DNA of 64,000 nt from JAVBRA01 sp031548435. GTDB lineage: Bacteria; Bacteroidota; Bacteroidia; Bacteroidales; Rikenellaceae. A model generated the notes under the pieces. The model saw only the letters and a list, made by a program, of their open reading frames with translations. It searched no databases and had not been told where the DNA came from. A program made the translations under genes and the position numbers. The stretch spans positions 78,461-142,460 of the forward strand of contig JAVBRA010000017.1 in assembly GCA_031548435.1 (NCBI GenBank), given 5' to 3'. Every line of letters begins with the position of its first letter. The stretch's first letter is position 1. Positions 33,561-40,650 of the stretch are shown here, piece by piece.

Positions 33561-34399
33561 TTTTTCTTGGCGGCGACCTGTTTGGCTTTAACCGCCGGCT
33601 TCACCGGCTGCTCGGGACGGCGCAGGGCCCAGATCAGGATGCCGACTCCCAGCAAAATGAACGGGATGCTCAGCCACTGTCCCATCAGCAGGCTCATGCC
33701 CTGCTCGAACTCTTCCTGCGGATTTTTGATGTACTCGATCACAAACCGCGCGCCGAACAACAAGATCAGGAAAACGCCGAACATCACCCCCGGACGGCGC
33801 ACCGCCAGGTTCCGGCCGAAATACATCCACATCATCACCCCGAAGATGGCCAGATAGGCCAGCGCCTCGTAGATCTGCGTCGGGTGCATGGGCACGGTTT
33901 CGCCCGCCCGCGCGAAAATGAATCCCCACGGCAGGTCGGTGGGGGTGCCGTATATTTCGGAGTTCATCAGGTTGCCCAGGCGGATGGCCGCCCCGCCGAT
34001 AGCCACCACAATGCCGATGCGGTCGAGCGACCAGATGTAGGGCATATGCCTCTTGCGCGAGAACATCCACAGCCCCGCCAGCAGCCCGAAAGCCGCCCCG
34101 TGGCTGGCCAGCCCCCCTTCGCGTATGTTAAGTATCCTGACCGGGTTCAGCAGATAGGTTTCCGGCTCGTAGAACAGGCAATGCCCCAGCCGCGCGCCGA
34201 TGACCGTCGACAGTACGCCGTACCAGAACAGCGAGTCGAGCAGTTTGGAGTCGAGGTTCTCGCGTTTGATAATGATGCTGAAAATCCACAGGCCGATGCC
34301 GAAAGCCACCGCCCACAGCAGGCCGTAGTAGCGGATGTCGAACGAACCGATGCTGAAAATCACCGGATCGACGTTCCAAAAAACCGAAAGAAGTTGCAT
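33557..34399 (-). CDS. lgt: Prolipoprotein diacylglyceryl transferase
   Basis: The 280-residue integral membrane enzyme transfers diacylglycerol from phosphatidylglycerol to the lipobox Cys of prolipoproteins, the first step of lipoprotein maturation. About seven membrane helices are visible. Conserved segments are GARLGHCLFYEP (about 69-80), IREGGLASHGAAFG (about 92-105), and the Lgt signature GGAAIRLGNLMNSEIYG (about 134-150) with RPGVMFG. A Lys/Ala-rich tail follows. Several lipoproteins in this window depend on it. It is first in an operon with DUF2867 and the SPOR gene. Confidence 0.96.
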   Translation of the reverse strand: MQLLSVFWNVDPVIFSIGSFDIRYYGLLWAVAFGIGLWIFSIIIKRENLDSKLLDSLFWYGVLSTVIGARLGHCLFYEPETYLLNPVRILNIREGGLASHGAAFGLLAGLWMFSRKRHMPYIWSLDRIGIVVAIGGAAIRLGNLMNSEIYGTPTDLPWGFIFARAGETVPMHPTQIYEALAYLAIFGVMMWMYFGRNLAVRRPGVMFGVFLILLFGARFVIEYIKNPQEEFEQGMSLLMGQWLSIPFILLGVGILIWALRRPEQPVKPAVKAKQVAAKKK

Positions 34400-34512
34400 A
34401 ATTTAATTTTTCAAAAGCGCCGGCGACGGTCGGAATGCATTGCCCGGCCCCGGGGTTGTTCGTTTTGTTCGGGCACTCTCTTCCGCCACCCGGACAGATT
34501 GATCCCGTCCGG

Positions 34513-34520
34513 CAAAGATA
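34513..34520 (-). promoter_or_regulatory. -7 box for the lgt operon
   Basis: TATCTTTG on the minus strand, exact, about 115 bases before the lgt ATG and about 85 bases beyond the end of cassette C. Confidence 0.5.
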
Positions 34521-34604
34521 ATATAAAATACCTCCCGGCGCACCGGGGATATTTTCCTGCGGGGGAATATCTCCCGGGCAGAGGAAAACACCCGGACGGC
34601 AGTC

Positions 34605-34847
34605 GTAAATGTTTGACGACAACGCACCGGGAAGCCCATCACACAATGGCTGCTGCTACTCGGACTGACACCTGCGCTGTCGAAGCCCAGGTAGTCCCCG
34701 CTCGCCGTGCTGCTGGGGCAAAGCAGACCAGCTTAAACCAAAGCCGGAAACAAGAGAGGCGTAGTTGCGCGGGCCCGAAGCCGGGAAGAAAACAACCAAT
34801 CGCCCGCACATGGAAAAAAGGCGCGCCCGGCGGCCCTTCCCGTTCTT
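34605..34847 (-). repeat. Orphan FISUMP C-terminal cassette C (frameshifted)
   Basis: The minus strand reads FFPASGPRNY, then GFGLSWSALP. After a one-base shift it continues SSTASGDYLGFDSAGVSPS and ends GFPVRCRQTF. It is therefore a broken copy of the same FISUMP end as cassettes A, B and D. The 3' boundary is diverged (CGTCAAACATTTAC instead of CTCCAAGCATTTAC). It is in the ribE-lgt gap, oriented toward lgt. The remaining bases of that gap show only the lgt promoter. Confidence 0.7.
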
Positions 34848-34923
34848 ATGCCGACATGCCGTGGGTCGTTCCGCTCACCCGTAAACCTGCGGAATGAAGC
34901 AAGACAGGAGTTCGAGACCGCCG

Positions 34924-35520
34924 TCAAAGCGCCTTATGGGCGGCCATCAGGCGGGCGATGTATTTGCCCACGATGTCGAATTCGAGGTTCACCACCGTAC
35001 CCTTTCCAATATGCCTGAAGTTGGTATGGTTGAACGTATAAGGGATGATGGCAACCTGGAACGACCCGTCCTGCGAGTTGACCACCGTCAGGCTCACGCC
35101 GTTGACGCACACCGACCCCTTCTCGACCGTAACATTGCCCGGCGCGGTGTCGTATTCGAAGGTGAAATACCAGCTGCCGTCAGCTTCCTCGACCGCGGTG
35201 CACGTGGCCGTCTGGTCGACATGCCCCTGGACGATGTGTCCGTCCAGGAGGGCATCGGGACGCATGCTCCGCTCCAGGTTCACCTCATCGCCAGGAGCAA
35301 GCAGCCCCAGATTGCTCTTTTTCAGCGTCTCGGCAATGGCGGTGACGGTATAGCTGTCGCCATCGACCGACACCACCGTCAGGCACACGCCGTTGTGCGC
35401 CACACTCTGGTCTATCTTCAACTGCGGAGCGAACCCGCACGTCAGGGTGATGTTGGCGTTGCCCCCCTCTTTCTCGATCCGGCGTACGGCGCCGGTAGCC
35501 TCTACGATTCCTGAAAACAT
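34924..35520 (-). CDS. ribE: Riboflavin synthase alpha chain
   Basis: The 198-residue enzyme dismutates two lumazine molecules into riboflavin. Two homologous lumazine-binding barrels are visible. The first begins MFSGIVEATG and contains SVAHNGVCLTVV. The second contains HIVQGHVDQTA and VCVNGVSLTVV, with FNHTNFRHIGKG near the end. Length is normal. It stands alone, without ribD/ribBA/ribH nearby, and I see no FMN riboswitch upstream. A -7 box lies about 60 bases before the start. Confidence 0.96.
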   Translation of the reverse strand: MFSGIVEATGAVRRIEKEGGNANITLTCGFAPQLKIDQSVAHNGVCLTVVSVDGDSYTVTAIAETLKKSNLGLLAPGDEVNLERSMRPDALLDGHIVQGHVDQTATCTAVEEADGSWYFTFEYDTAPGNVTVEKGSVCVNGVSLTVVNSQDGSFQVAIIPYTFNHTNFRHIGKGTVVNLEFDIVGKYIARLMAAHKAL

Positions 35521-35577
35521 ATTTTCCTGTTTTTGATTGGCGCCTCCCGGTCATCATGGAAGACATTTTTTCACTCA

Positions 35578-35585
35578 CAAAGATA
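35578..35585 (-). promoter_or_regulatory. -7 box for ribE
   Basis: TATCTTTG on the minus strand, exact; the -33 element is weak. Confidence 0.5.
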
Positions 35586-35610
35586 GTGAAAGAACCTGAC
35601 TCCTCCCGCA

Positions 35611-35636
35611 GATTGCCGAATTTACAGGGATACACT
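35611..35636 (-). repeat. Short dispersed motif R2, partial copy
   Basis: On the minus strand it reads AGTGTATCCCTGTAAATTC followed by GGCAATC. It matches the right half of R2 at 28204 and lacks a clear GGCCAxGGCC half. Confidence 0.4.
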
Positions 35637-35740
35637 TCAAAGGAACCGCCCTCTCCCTGGGAATTGTGATCCTGCCGTGGAGATATAAATACCCCATGAG
35701 CACCGAGAAGCACCCGGGCACGGACAAATCACCACAAACA

Positions 35741-35766
35741 GAAAAGGCGTCCGAAGACGCCTTTTG
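35741..35766. terminator. Hairpin terminator downstream of the S24 repressor gene
   Basis: GAAAAGGCGTC, CGAA tetraloop, GACGCCTTTTG. Its A/T flanks favour termination of the leftward repressor transcript. Confidence 0.75.
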
Positions 35767-35785
35767 AAATCTGAAAACCAACCGG

Positions 35786-36436
35786 TTACAGGATTTTGGT
35801 CTGAATAACGCCCTTCACCAGGTAAACGCTTTTAATGCGGTCGAGCGGCAGGGAAATTTCGTCATACGATGCGGTATTGACCGGCACCAGCCTCACCTTC
35901 GAGGGATCGTCCGCGATGCGGATATTGCGGATGGTCGTGTACTCGGGCGTTTCGATCAGGTACGACTCGCCCGGAATGATCGTCTCTTTGGTGATCGACT
36001 TCAACACCACGATCGATCCGTTGGGGATCATCGGGGCCATCGAGTCGCCGATAAAGTGCGCAGCAATGTCGCAGTTTGTGAAATGGGGCACGCTGATATA
36101 GGCCGTGGGGCGTACGTCGCCGCCGTCTTTGAGCACCGAAGCCACGTCGATCTCGTAGTACGGAATTCCGTTGTCCGAAGCGAACGTACCGTCGATCAGG
36201 GGTTTTTCGATAAACATCTCGCCCTCGCCGGTAATCAACCAGCCTTTGCTGATGTTCTTATAGTTCGAGCTAATGAGGTCTGCCAGGTCTCGGCTGATGC
36301 CGTGGTTCCCTTTCTTGATCTGATACAGATTCTCGGACCTCTTCAATCCAATGTGATGGGCAAATGCGTTGACTGACATCCCCGTCCATTTGATCACCTT
36401 TTCCAACCGTTGCCAACTGTTCATTTTATTTGCCAT
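35786..36436 (-). CDS. XRE/S24 (LexA/CI-like) transcriptional regulator
   Basis: The 216-residue protein has an N-terminal XRE-type helix-turn-helix (about 8-65, SVNAFAHHIGLKRSENLYQI). A C-terminal S24 peptidase-like domain follows, with GDSMAPMIPNGSIVVL (about 129-144) carrying the catalytic-type Ser. The Lys partner is likely in the GESYLIETPEYTT region but I cannot place it confidently. Such proteins resemble phage CI repressors or LexA and can self-cleave in the SOS response. A perfect promoter with a possible operator in the leader suggests autoregulation. Lysis-type genes follow 0.5-1.7 kb away. Confidence 0.88.
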   Translation of the reverse strand: MANKMNSWQRLEKVIKWTGMSVNAFAHHIGLKRSENLYQIKKGNHGISRDLADLISSNYKNISKGWLITGEGEMFIEKPLIDGTFASDNGIPYYEIDVASVLKDGGDVRPTAYISVPHFTNCDIAAHFIGDSMAPMIPNGSIVVLKSITKETIIPGESYLIETPEYTTIRNIRIADDPSKVRLVPVNTASYDEISLPLDRIKSVYLVKGVIQTKIL

Positions 36437-36501
36437 TTTAGATTAAAAATTAAAAAATAAAACAATATTTAAGTTTGTTTTGGGTCGTTTTTTGACAGTA
36501 A

Positions 36502-36521
36502 ATTGGTTAAAAACAACCAAT
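36502..36521. promoter_or_regulatory. Candidate operator upstream of the S24 regulator
   Basis: Perfect 7-bp inverted repeat ATTGGTT-N6-AACCAAT inside the predicted leader of the regulator gene, about 65 bases before its ATG. Placement suits autoregulation by a dimeric XRE protein. Confidence 0.35.
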
Positions 36522-36560
36522 CCTGTGGATTTTGTTTGATCTGTAAGTACTTTAGTTTGA

Positions 36561-36591
36561 CAAAATTAATTACAATTATTTCAAAAACAAA
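36561..36591 (-). promoter_or_regulatory. Perfect promoter of the S24 regulator gene
   Basis: On the minus strand TTTG (36591-36588), exactly 19 bases, then TAATTTTG (36568-36561). The leader would be about 118 nt and contains the ATTGGTT inverted repeat. The surrounding ~320 bases are strongly AT-rich and hold no gene that I can support. Confidence 0.78.
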
Positions 36592-36714
36592 AAAATAATG
36601 AAAAAATGTTTCGTTTTCTTTCCTTTTTCCGCTCGCGCGTTTATCAGCAAAAGAGATGCCAACCAGCACCGGCGCTCAAAGGAAAATAAATTCCGCCGCC
36701 ATTTTTATCCTGTT

Positions 36715-36746
36715 TTTGCATTTTCAGGAAAAAAAGAGCACCTTTG
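36715..36746 (+). promoter_or_regulatory. Promoter of tRNA-Arg
   Basis: TTTG, 20 bases, then CACCTTTG (7 of 8 to TAnnTTTG), ending 10 bases before the mature tRNA 5' end. Confidence 0.65.
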
Positions 36747-36756
36747 CAGAAGTTTT

Positions 36757-36828
36757 GGCTCTGTAGTTTAAAGGATAGAATGGCAGATTCCGGTTCTGCT
36801 GGTGTGGGTTCGATTCCCGCCGGAGCTA
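36757..36828 (+). tRNA. tRNA-Arg (anticodon CCG)
   Basis: A 72-nt cloverleaf. The acceptor is GGCTCTG with CGGAGCT, the D arm GTTT/GAAT, and the anticodon stem GCAGA/TCTGC around loop TTCCGGT. The anticodon CCG is at 36790-36792, reading CGG codons. The T arm GTGGG-TTCGATT-CCCGC is canonical. CCA is not encoded. Convergent downstream terminator. Confidence 0.95.
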
Positions 36829-36909
36829 CTCTGTTATAAAAATAACGAATGAAAAGCGGAATTATTGGCCGGGGGCCTGCATTTCGCAATAAATCCGATC
36901 CGGAAATAA

Positions 36910-36943
36910 AAAAGCGGAACCTTTTGAGGGTTCCGCTTTTTTT
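36910..36943. terminator. Bidirectional terminator between tRNA-Arg and the lysis-like cassette
   Basis: AAAGCGGAACC and GGTTCCGCTTT arms, T8 on the plus strand and an A/T-rich flank on the other. Confidence 0.88.
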
Positions 36944-36956
36944 TACCGGCCGCCGG

Positions 36957-37343
36957 TCAACCCGGGAATTTTCTGATTTTCAGGGCCAGTTTGACCAAGC
37001 CCCATCCCACCGAAGCCAAAGCGACGACAAAGCACCACCAGAAGAACCGGGGAATGTGTTTCACCTCCTTGATCACATCGACATAGACCGGGTACGATAT
37101 GGAATCGCGCATAAACACCGTGTCGCGCAGGAAACGGTCGCGGTAAACGCAGCGGAACCGGTCGCGCCACACCGTGTCGCCTTTGACGGCAACGAATATC
37201 GAATCGCGGACAAACGTGCTGTCGCGCAGGAAACGGTCGCGGGACTCGGTGCGCACCACCTCTTTCGGAACATAGACCGTACGAGTGGCCCGGCAGCCCG
37301 CGATCAACGCCGGCAGCAGCAGGAAAAACATCAGCCGTTTCAT
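36957..37343 (-). CDS. Small lipoprotein with RDRFLRD repeats (possible o-spanin-like)
   Basis: A 128-residue protein with a lipoprotein signal (MKRLMFFLLLPALIAGC). The middle is built from reiterated RDRFLRD(S/T)xFxRDSI units (about 42-90), and a C-terminal membrane helix follows (about 100-120, WWCFVVALASVGWG). No enzymatic motif is seen. Its ATG overlaps the stop of the lysozyme-like gene by 4 bases. A lipoprotein next to an endolysin and a TM/coiled-coil protein recalls phage spanin arrangements, but the C-terminal helix is atypical, so the role is inferred. Confidence 0.65.
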   Translation of the reverse strand: MKRLMFFLLLPALIAGCRATRTVYVPKEVVRTESRDRFLRDSTFVRDSIFVAVKGDTVWRDRFRCVYRDRFLRDTVFMRDSISYPVYVDVIKEVKHIPRFFWWCFVVALASVGWGLVKLALKIRKFPG

Positions 37344-37765
37344 GCTCCTGCCATAAAAAGTTCCCATCCCTTTTCCACATCGGCCAGCACGGCCGGGATA
37401 CCGTTCTCAACCCGCGACATGGCGGCCACGATCGACACCATCGTGTTTTTGTCGGCGGCGGGTATCGCGGCGTCAGCCCCTACCCCGCTCCACCGGACAA
37501 CGGAAGCGACATACGCGCCGGTATCGTTCTCGCAGGGCGGGGCGTAACGGTTGATGATGCCCCGGAGGGTGTTCAACCCGTACTTTTTCCGATAAGTCTG
37601 AAGCAGCATGAACATGGCCCGGTAGCCCCACGCCATCGTTTCGAACTGCTTGAAAGCGCGATCCCGCGAGGGTTGCACCTCGCCCCGGTACCGGGTCGGC
37701 GAGATGCGGATGTTGCCCGGGTTGTTGTTCCGCAACCCCCGGCTTGATACTGTGTTTCGATCCAT
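37340..37765 (-). CDS. Phage P5-type lysozyme/structural protein homologue
   Basis: A 141-residue protein beginning MDRNTVSSRGLRNNNPGNIR. It has the SRGLRNNNPGNI motif and KQFETMAWGYRAMFMLLQTY segment of proteins related to phage PRD1/PM2 P5-like structural lysozymes, common in Bacteroidales prophage remnants. It may cleave peptidoglycan, but a catalytic Glu cannot be assigned with certainty. The ATG at 37765 is chosen because the conserved motif starts there. It sits between the coiled-coil gene and the repeat lipoprotein (4-base overlap). Confidence 0.75.
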   Translation of the reverse strand: MDRNTVSSRGLRNNNPGNIRISPTRYRGEVQPSRDRAFKQFETMAWGYRAMFMLLQTYRKKYGLNTLRGIINRYAPPCENDTGAYVASVVRWSGVGADAAIPAADKNTMVSIVAAMSRVENGIPAVLADVEKGWELFMAGA

Positions 37766-37820
37766 AGTAAAATTAAATGATGCGTTTTGAACTCTTCGAA
37801 TTTTCACCGGCAAACGCGGC

Positions 37821-38171
37821 TCATTGTCTCGGCGGTTTGCGGTTGGGACACTGGTTGTCTTCGCACTTGAGGTACTCGGCGATCCGGCGCAGGCGCACCT
37901 CCTCCATCAGCCTCAGCTCCAGGTCGAGGATCTTTGTCTCTTGCGCCATAATGGTTTCGCGCTTCTGATCCATCCGCAGCTGGAGGTTGTCCAGGTCGTC
38001 GTACGCCTCGCGGTTTTCGCGTTTGAGGTGGCCGATCTGCATCACCAGCGCCTCGAAGCCGGCGTTGTCGGCCGACACCTTTTCCTTGCGGCGCCGGCTC
38101 CGGTAGAACAACAGCAGGCCGACAAGCCCCCCGCCAACCGTAAAATCAAGAATCGTGTTCAGTAGTTTCAT
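37821..38171 (-). CDS. TM/coiled-coil protein (possible i-spanin-like)
   Basis: A 116-residue protein with an N-terminal membrane helix (about 4-23, NTILDFTVGGGLVGLLLFY). A basic patch (RSRRRKEK) and a long predicted coiled coil follow (about 35-95, including DDLDNLQLRMDQKRETIMAQ). It ends in a Cys pair (KCEDNQC). It is the first gene of the leftward three-gene set with the P5-type lysozyme and repeat lipoprotein. Its topology resembles phage Rz proteins, but no sequence family is recognised. Confidence 0.68.
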   Translation of the reverse strand: MKLLNTILDFTVGGGLVGLLLFYRSRRRKEKVSADNAGFEALVMQIGHLKRENREAYDDLDNLQLRMDQKRETIMAQETKILDLELRLMEEVRLRRIAEYLKCEDNQCPNRKPPRQ

Positions 38172-38358
38172 AAAATATGGAATGTTGGTTGTGATATCGA
38201 AAAAGAGATGCGGACGGAACGCGCACGCAGGATGAGCGGCAACGACCGGACATGAAGCCCTTCAGGTGCAGGGCTGACAGGTATTCCGATAAGTTTTGAA
38301 TGCGAAAGGGCGGAATGCCCGGAAAAAAGGCGCCGGTATCCGGCACATAAGGAGAGTA

Positions 38359-38366
38359 CAAATATA
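38359..38366 (-). promoter_or_regulatory. -7 box for the lysis-like cassette
   Basis: TATATTTG on the minus strand, exact, about 190 bases before the first gene; -33 element not evident. Confidence 0.4.
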
Positions 38367-38438
38367 GTGTCGGTTTATCCGTTTGGTGCGGGGAACGCCT
38401 TATTTATAGCGGGACTAAATTATTCCGGAAAATCTGCG

Positions 38439-38446
38439 TATATTTA
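38439..38446 (+). promoter_or_regulatory. Possible -7 box for rhaB
   Basis: TATATTTA (7 of 8) 21 bases before the ATG; the -33 is not recognisable. Confidence 0.35.
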
Positions 38447-38466
38447 CGGTTAAAATCGCAAACGGC

Positions 38467-39948
38467 ATGACCGGATCAATCTCTTTTCTGGCGTTCGACC
38501 TGGGCGCCACCAGCGGACGCACCATTCTGGGCACGCTCAGCGGCGGCTCTCTGACCATGAAGGAACTGACGCGCTTTCCGAACGGGCCGACGGAGTGGAA
38601 CGGTCACTCGTACTGGAACATCCTCGGGCTATACGGCCACCTGGTCGAGGGGATGAAAGCATGCGCCGCCACAGGGGTGAAGGTGGCCTCGATCGGCATC
38701 GACACATGGGGCGTCGACTTTGCGCTGCTGGGCAGCGACGGGCAACTGGCGGGGCTTCCTCACACCTACCGCGACCGCCACACGCAGGGGGCGGCCGACG
38801 AGTTCGCCCGCAACGTCATGCCGCGCGCCGAGATTTACGCCAAAACCGGCATCGAGGTAATGGACATCAACAGCCTCTACCAACTCTACGCCATGAAACG
38901 CGACGGATCGCCCGCACTGGTGGCGGCCAAACGGGCGCTGTTCATGCCCGATGCACTGGCGTATATGCTCACGGGCAATACGACGACAGAATATACCATC
39001 GCCTCCACCTCGCAGCTGCTCAATCCGTTCACGCGGCAGATCGACCGCACCATACTGGAAGCCGCCGGCCTCGACGCCTCGCTTTTCGGCGATGTGGTGG
39101 TGATGCCCGGAACGGTTATCGGGACACTCTCCGACGACATCGCGCGTGAAACGGGGCTGGGCAAGGTGCCGGTGGTAGCCGTCGCCGGGCACGATACCGC
39201 CGCAGCCGTGGCAGCCATCCCGGCCGCCGGGCGCAACTTCGCGTTCCTGAGCTCGGGCACCTGGTCGCTGATGGGCGTGGAAGCGGACGCCCCGGTGATC
39301 ACGGAAGAGACCGCCCGCGAGAACATCACCAACGAGGGAGGCGTCGACGGCACCATCTGCCTGCTGAAAAACCTGACCGGCATGTGGATCCTGGAACGGT
39401 GCATCAAAGAGTGGAACGACGACGGGAACAACTATTCCTATGCCGAAATCGTTTCGATGGCCTCCGCTGCCGAACCGTTCCGCTCGTTCATCGACACCGA
39501 CGACGCGCGGTTCGCCAATCCGGAAAGCATGACCGCCGCCATTGCGGAGTACTGCACGGCCACCGGGCAGCCCGCACCCGCAACCGACGCGCAAACCATG
39601 CGCTGCATCTTCGAAAGCCTGGCGCTCAAATACCGCCGCGTGCTCGACAAGTTCCGCCGCATCGCCCCGCGCCCCATCGACACGCTGCATATCATCGGCG
39701 GCGGGTCGCGCAACGAACTGCTGTGCGGCTTCACCGCCTCGGCCACGGGGCTGACGGTGATCGCCGGCCCGGCCGAAGCCACCGCCATCGGCAACATCAT
39801 GATCCAGGCCAAGGCTGCCGGGCACGTGGAATCGCTGGCCCGGATGCGAGAAATGACCGCCCGTGTGGTCGAAACCAAAACGTACATCCCGCACAACATC
39901 CCCGCATGGAACGCCGCCTATGAAAAAATCGCCTCCCTGATGGAGTAG
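38467..39948 (+). CDS. rhaB: Rhamnulokinase
   Basis: The 493-residue FGGY-family kinase phosphorylates L-rhamnulose. The N-terminal phosphate-binding FDLGATSGRTILG (about 9-21), IGIDTWGVDFALLG (about 77-90) and SSGTWSLMGVE (about 261-271) segments are typical of RhaB. The C-terminal ATPase core shows LHIIGGGSRNELLCGF (about 410-425). Length is normal. In Bacteroides rhaB heads rhaBIPAO with an AraC regulator; here the neighbours are a lysis-like cassette and rsfS. Isomerase, aldolase and permease are not adjacent. Confidence 0.95.
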   Translation: MTGSISFLAFDLGATSGRTILGTLSGGSLTMKELTRFPNGPTEWNGHSYWNILGLYGHLVEGMKACAATGVKVASIGIDTWGVDFALLGSDGQLAGLPHTYRDRHTQGAADEFARNVMPRAEIYAKTGIEVMDINSLYQLYAMKRDGSPALVAAKRALFMPDALAYMLTGNTTTEYTIASTSQLLNPFTRQIDRTILEAAGLDASLFGDVVVMPGTVIGTLSDDIARETGLGKVPVVAVAGHDTAAAVAAIPAAGRNFAFLSSGTWSLMGVEADAPVITEETARENITNEGGVDGTICLLKNLTGMWILERCIKEWNDDGNNYSYAEIVSMASAAEPFRSFIDTDDARFANPESMTAAIAEYCTATGQPAPATDAQTMRCIFESLALKYRRVLDKFRRIAPRPIDTLHIIGGGSRNELLCGFTASATGLTVIAGPAEATAIGNIMIQAKAAGHVESLARMREMTARVVETKTYIPHNIPAWNAAYEKIASLME

Positions 39949-40139
39949 CGTCTGTCGCGAACCGGAGCTGAAACGATGGGGCTTATTCAACAACACCTCT
40001 TAACACGCTCCTTCGCCGATACCGTAGCGTACCTTTATAACAAATATAAAAGGTACGCTGTTTGCATTCATTGCCAGGTGCAAAAACATCGCGGCGGCTT
40101 CTACTTTCGAAAATATTAGGCGCATTCACACAAAATGCG

Positions 40140-40147
40140 TACTTTTG
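40140..40147 (+). promoter_or_regulatory. -7 box for rsfS
   Basis: TACTTTTG, exact, 51 bases before the rsfS ATG. No clear -33. Confidence 0.48.
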
Positions 40148-40198
40148 CCAATTGCGCCCGTACACGTCGGGCTGCCGCGAAAAAACAACAAAACATCT

Positions 40199-40549
40199 AT
40201 GGACAAACTGCTTGAAACCATTGTAGAAGCAATACAGGATAAAAAAGGGCACAACATCGTTTCGCTCGACATGTCGCAAATCGAGGGGGCGATCTGCTCC
40301 ACGTTCGTCATCTGCGACGCCGAATCGACAACCCAGGTAGGGGCCATTGCCTCCGGCATCGAAAACGAAACGGAGAAGAAGCTGAAAGAGAAAGTGTGGC
40401 GCGTCGAGGGGCTTGAAAACAGCGTGTGGGTGGTGCTCGATTACGGCGACGTGATGGTGCACATATTCCAGACGCCGCTGCGCTCGTACTACGACATCGA
40501 GAAATTGTGGGCCGACGCCCCCGCCACCAGATACGAAAGCGAGGATTGA
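40199..40549 (+). CDS. rsfS: Ribosome silencing factor RsfS
   Basis: A 116-residue DUF143/Iojap protein that binds L14 of the large ribosomal subunit and blocks subunit joining when nutrients are scarce. Motifs: DKKGHNIVSLDMSQIEGAIC near the start, TFVICDAESTTQVGAIA in the middle, and the hallmark WVVLDYGDVMVHIF (about 78-91). I use the ATG before DKLLETIVEAIQ; the frame is open upstream but would run through the promoter. The order rsfS-ftsH-cdsA-psd is a conserved Bacteroidales neighbourhood. Confidence 0.95.
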   Translation: MDKLLETIVEAIQDKKGHNIVSLDMSQIEGAICSTFVICDAESTTQVGAIASGIENETEKKLKEKVWRVEGLENSVWVVLDYGDVMVHIFQTPLRSYYDIEKLWADAPATRYESED

Positions 40550-40650
40550 TCCGTTAGCACTTAAGGGACTGCGTACGGCAGCCTTTTGCGAAAAATTCGA
40601 CCGAATTTCATTTCAGGGACGTCGCTAACACTACTATTTAAAAACAAAAA

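Noticed and set aside
35521..35785. FMN riboswitch upstream of ribE
   Set aside because: None of the conserved FMN-box segments (such as AGGATATGC) is visible; only a -7 box and an R2 fragment are.
36469..36669. 66-codon frame upstream of the S24 regulator
   Set aside because: It spans the perfect promoter and operator-like repeat, is AT-rich and has no supporting start site.
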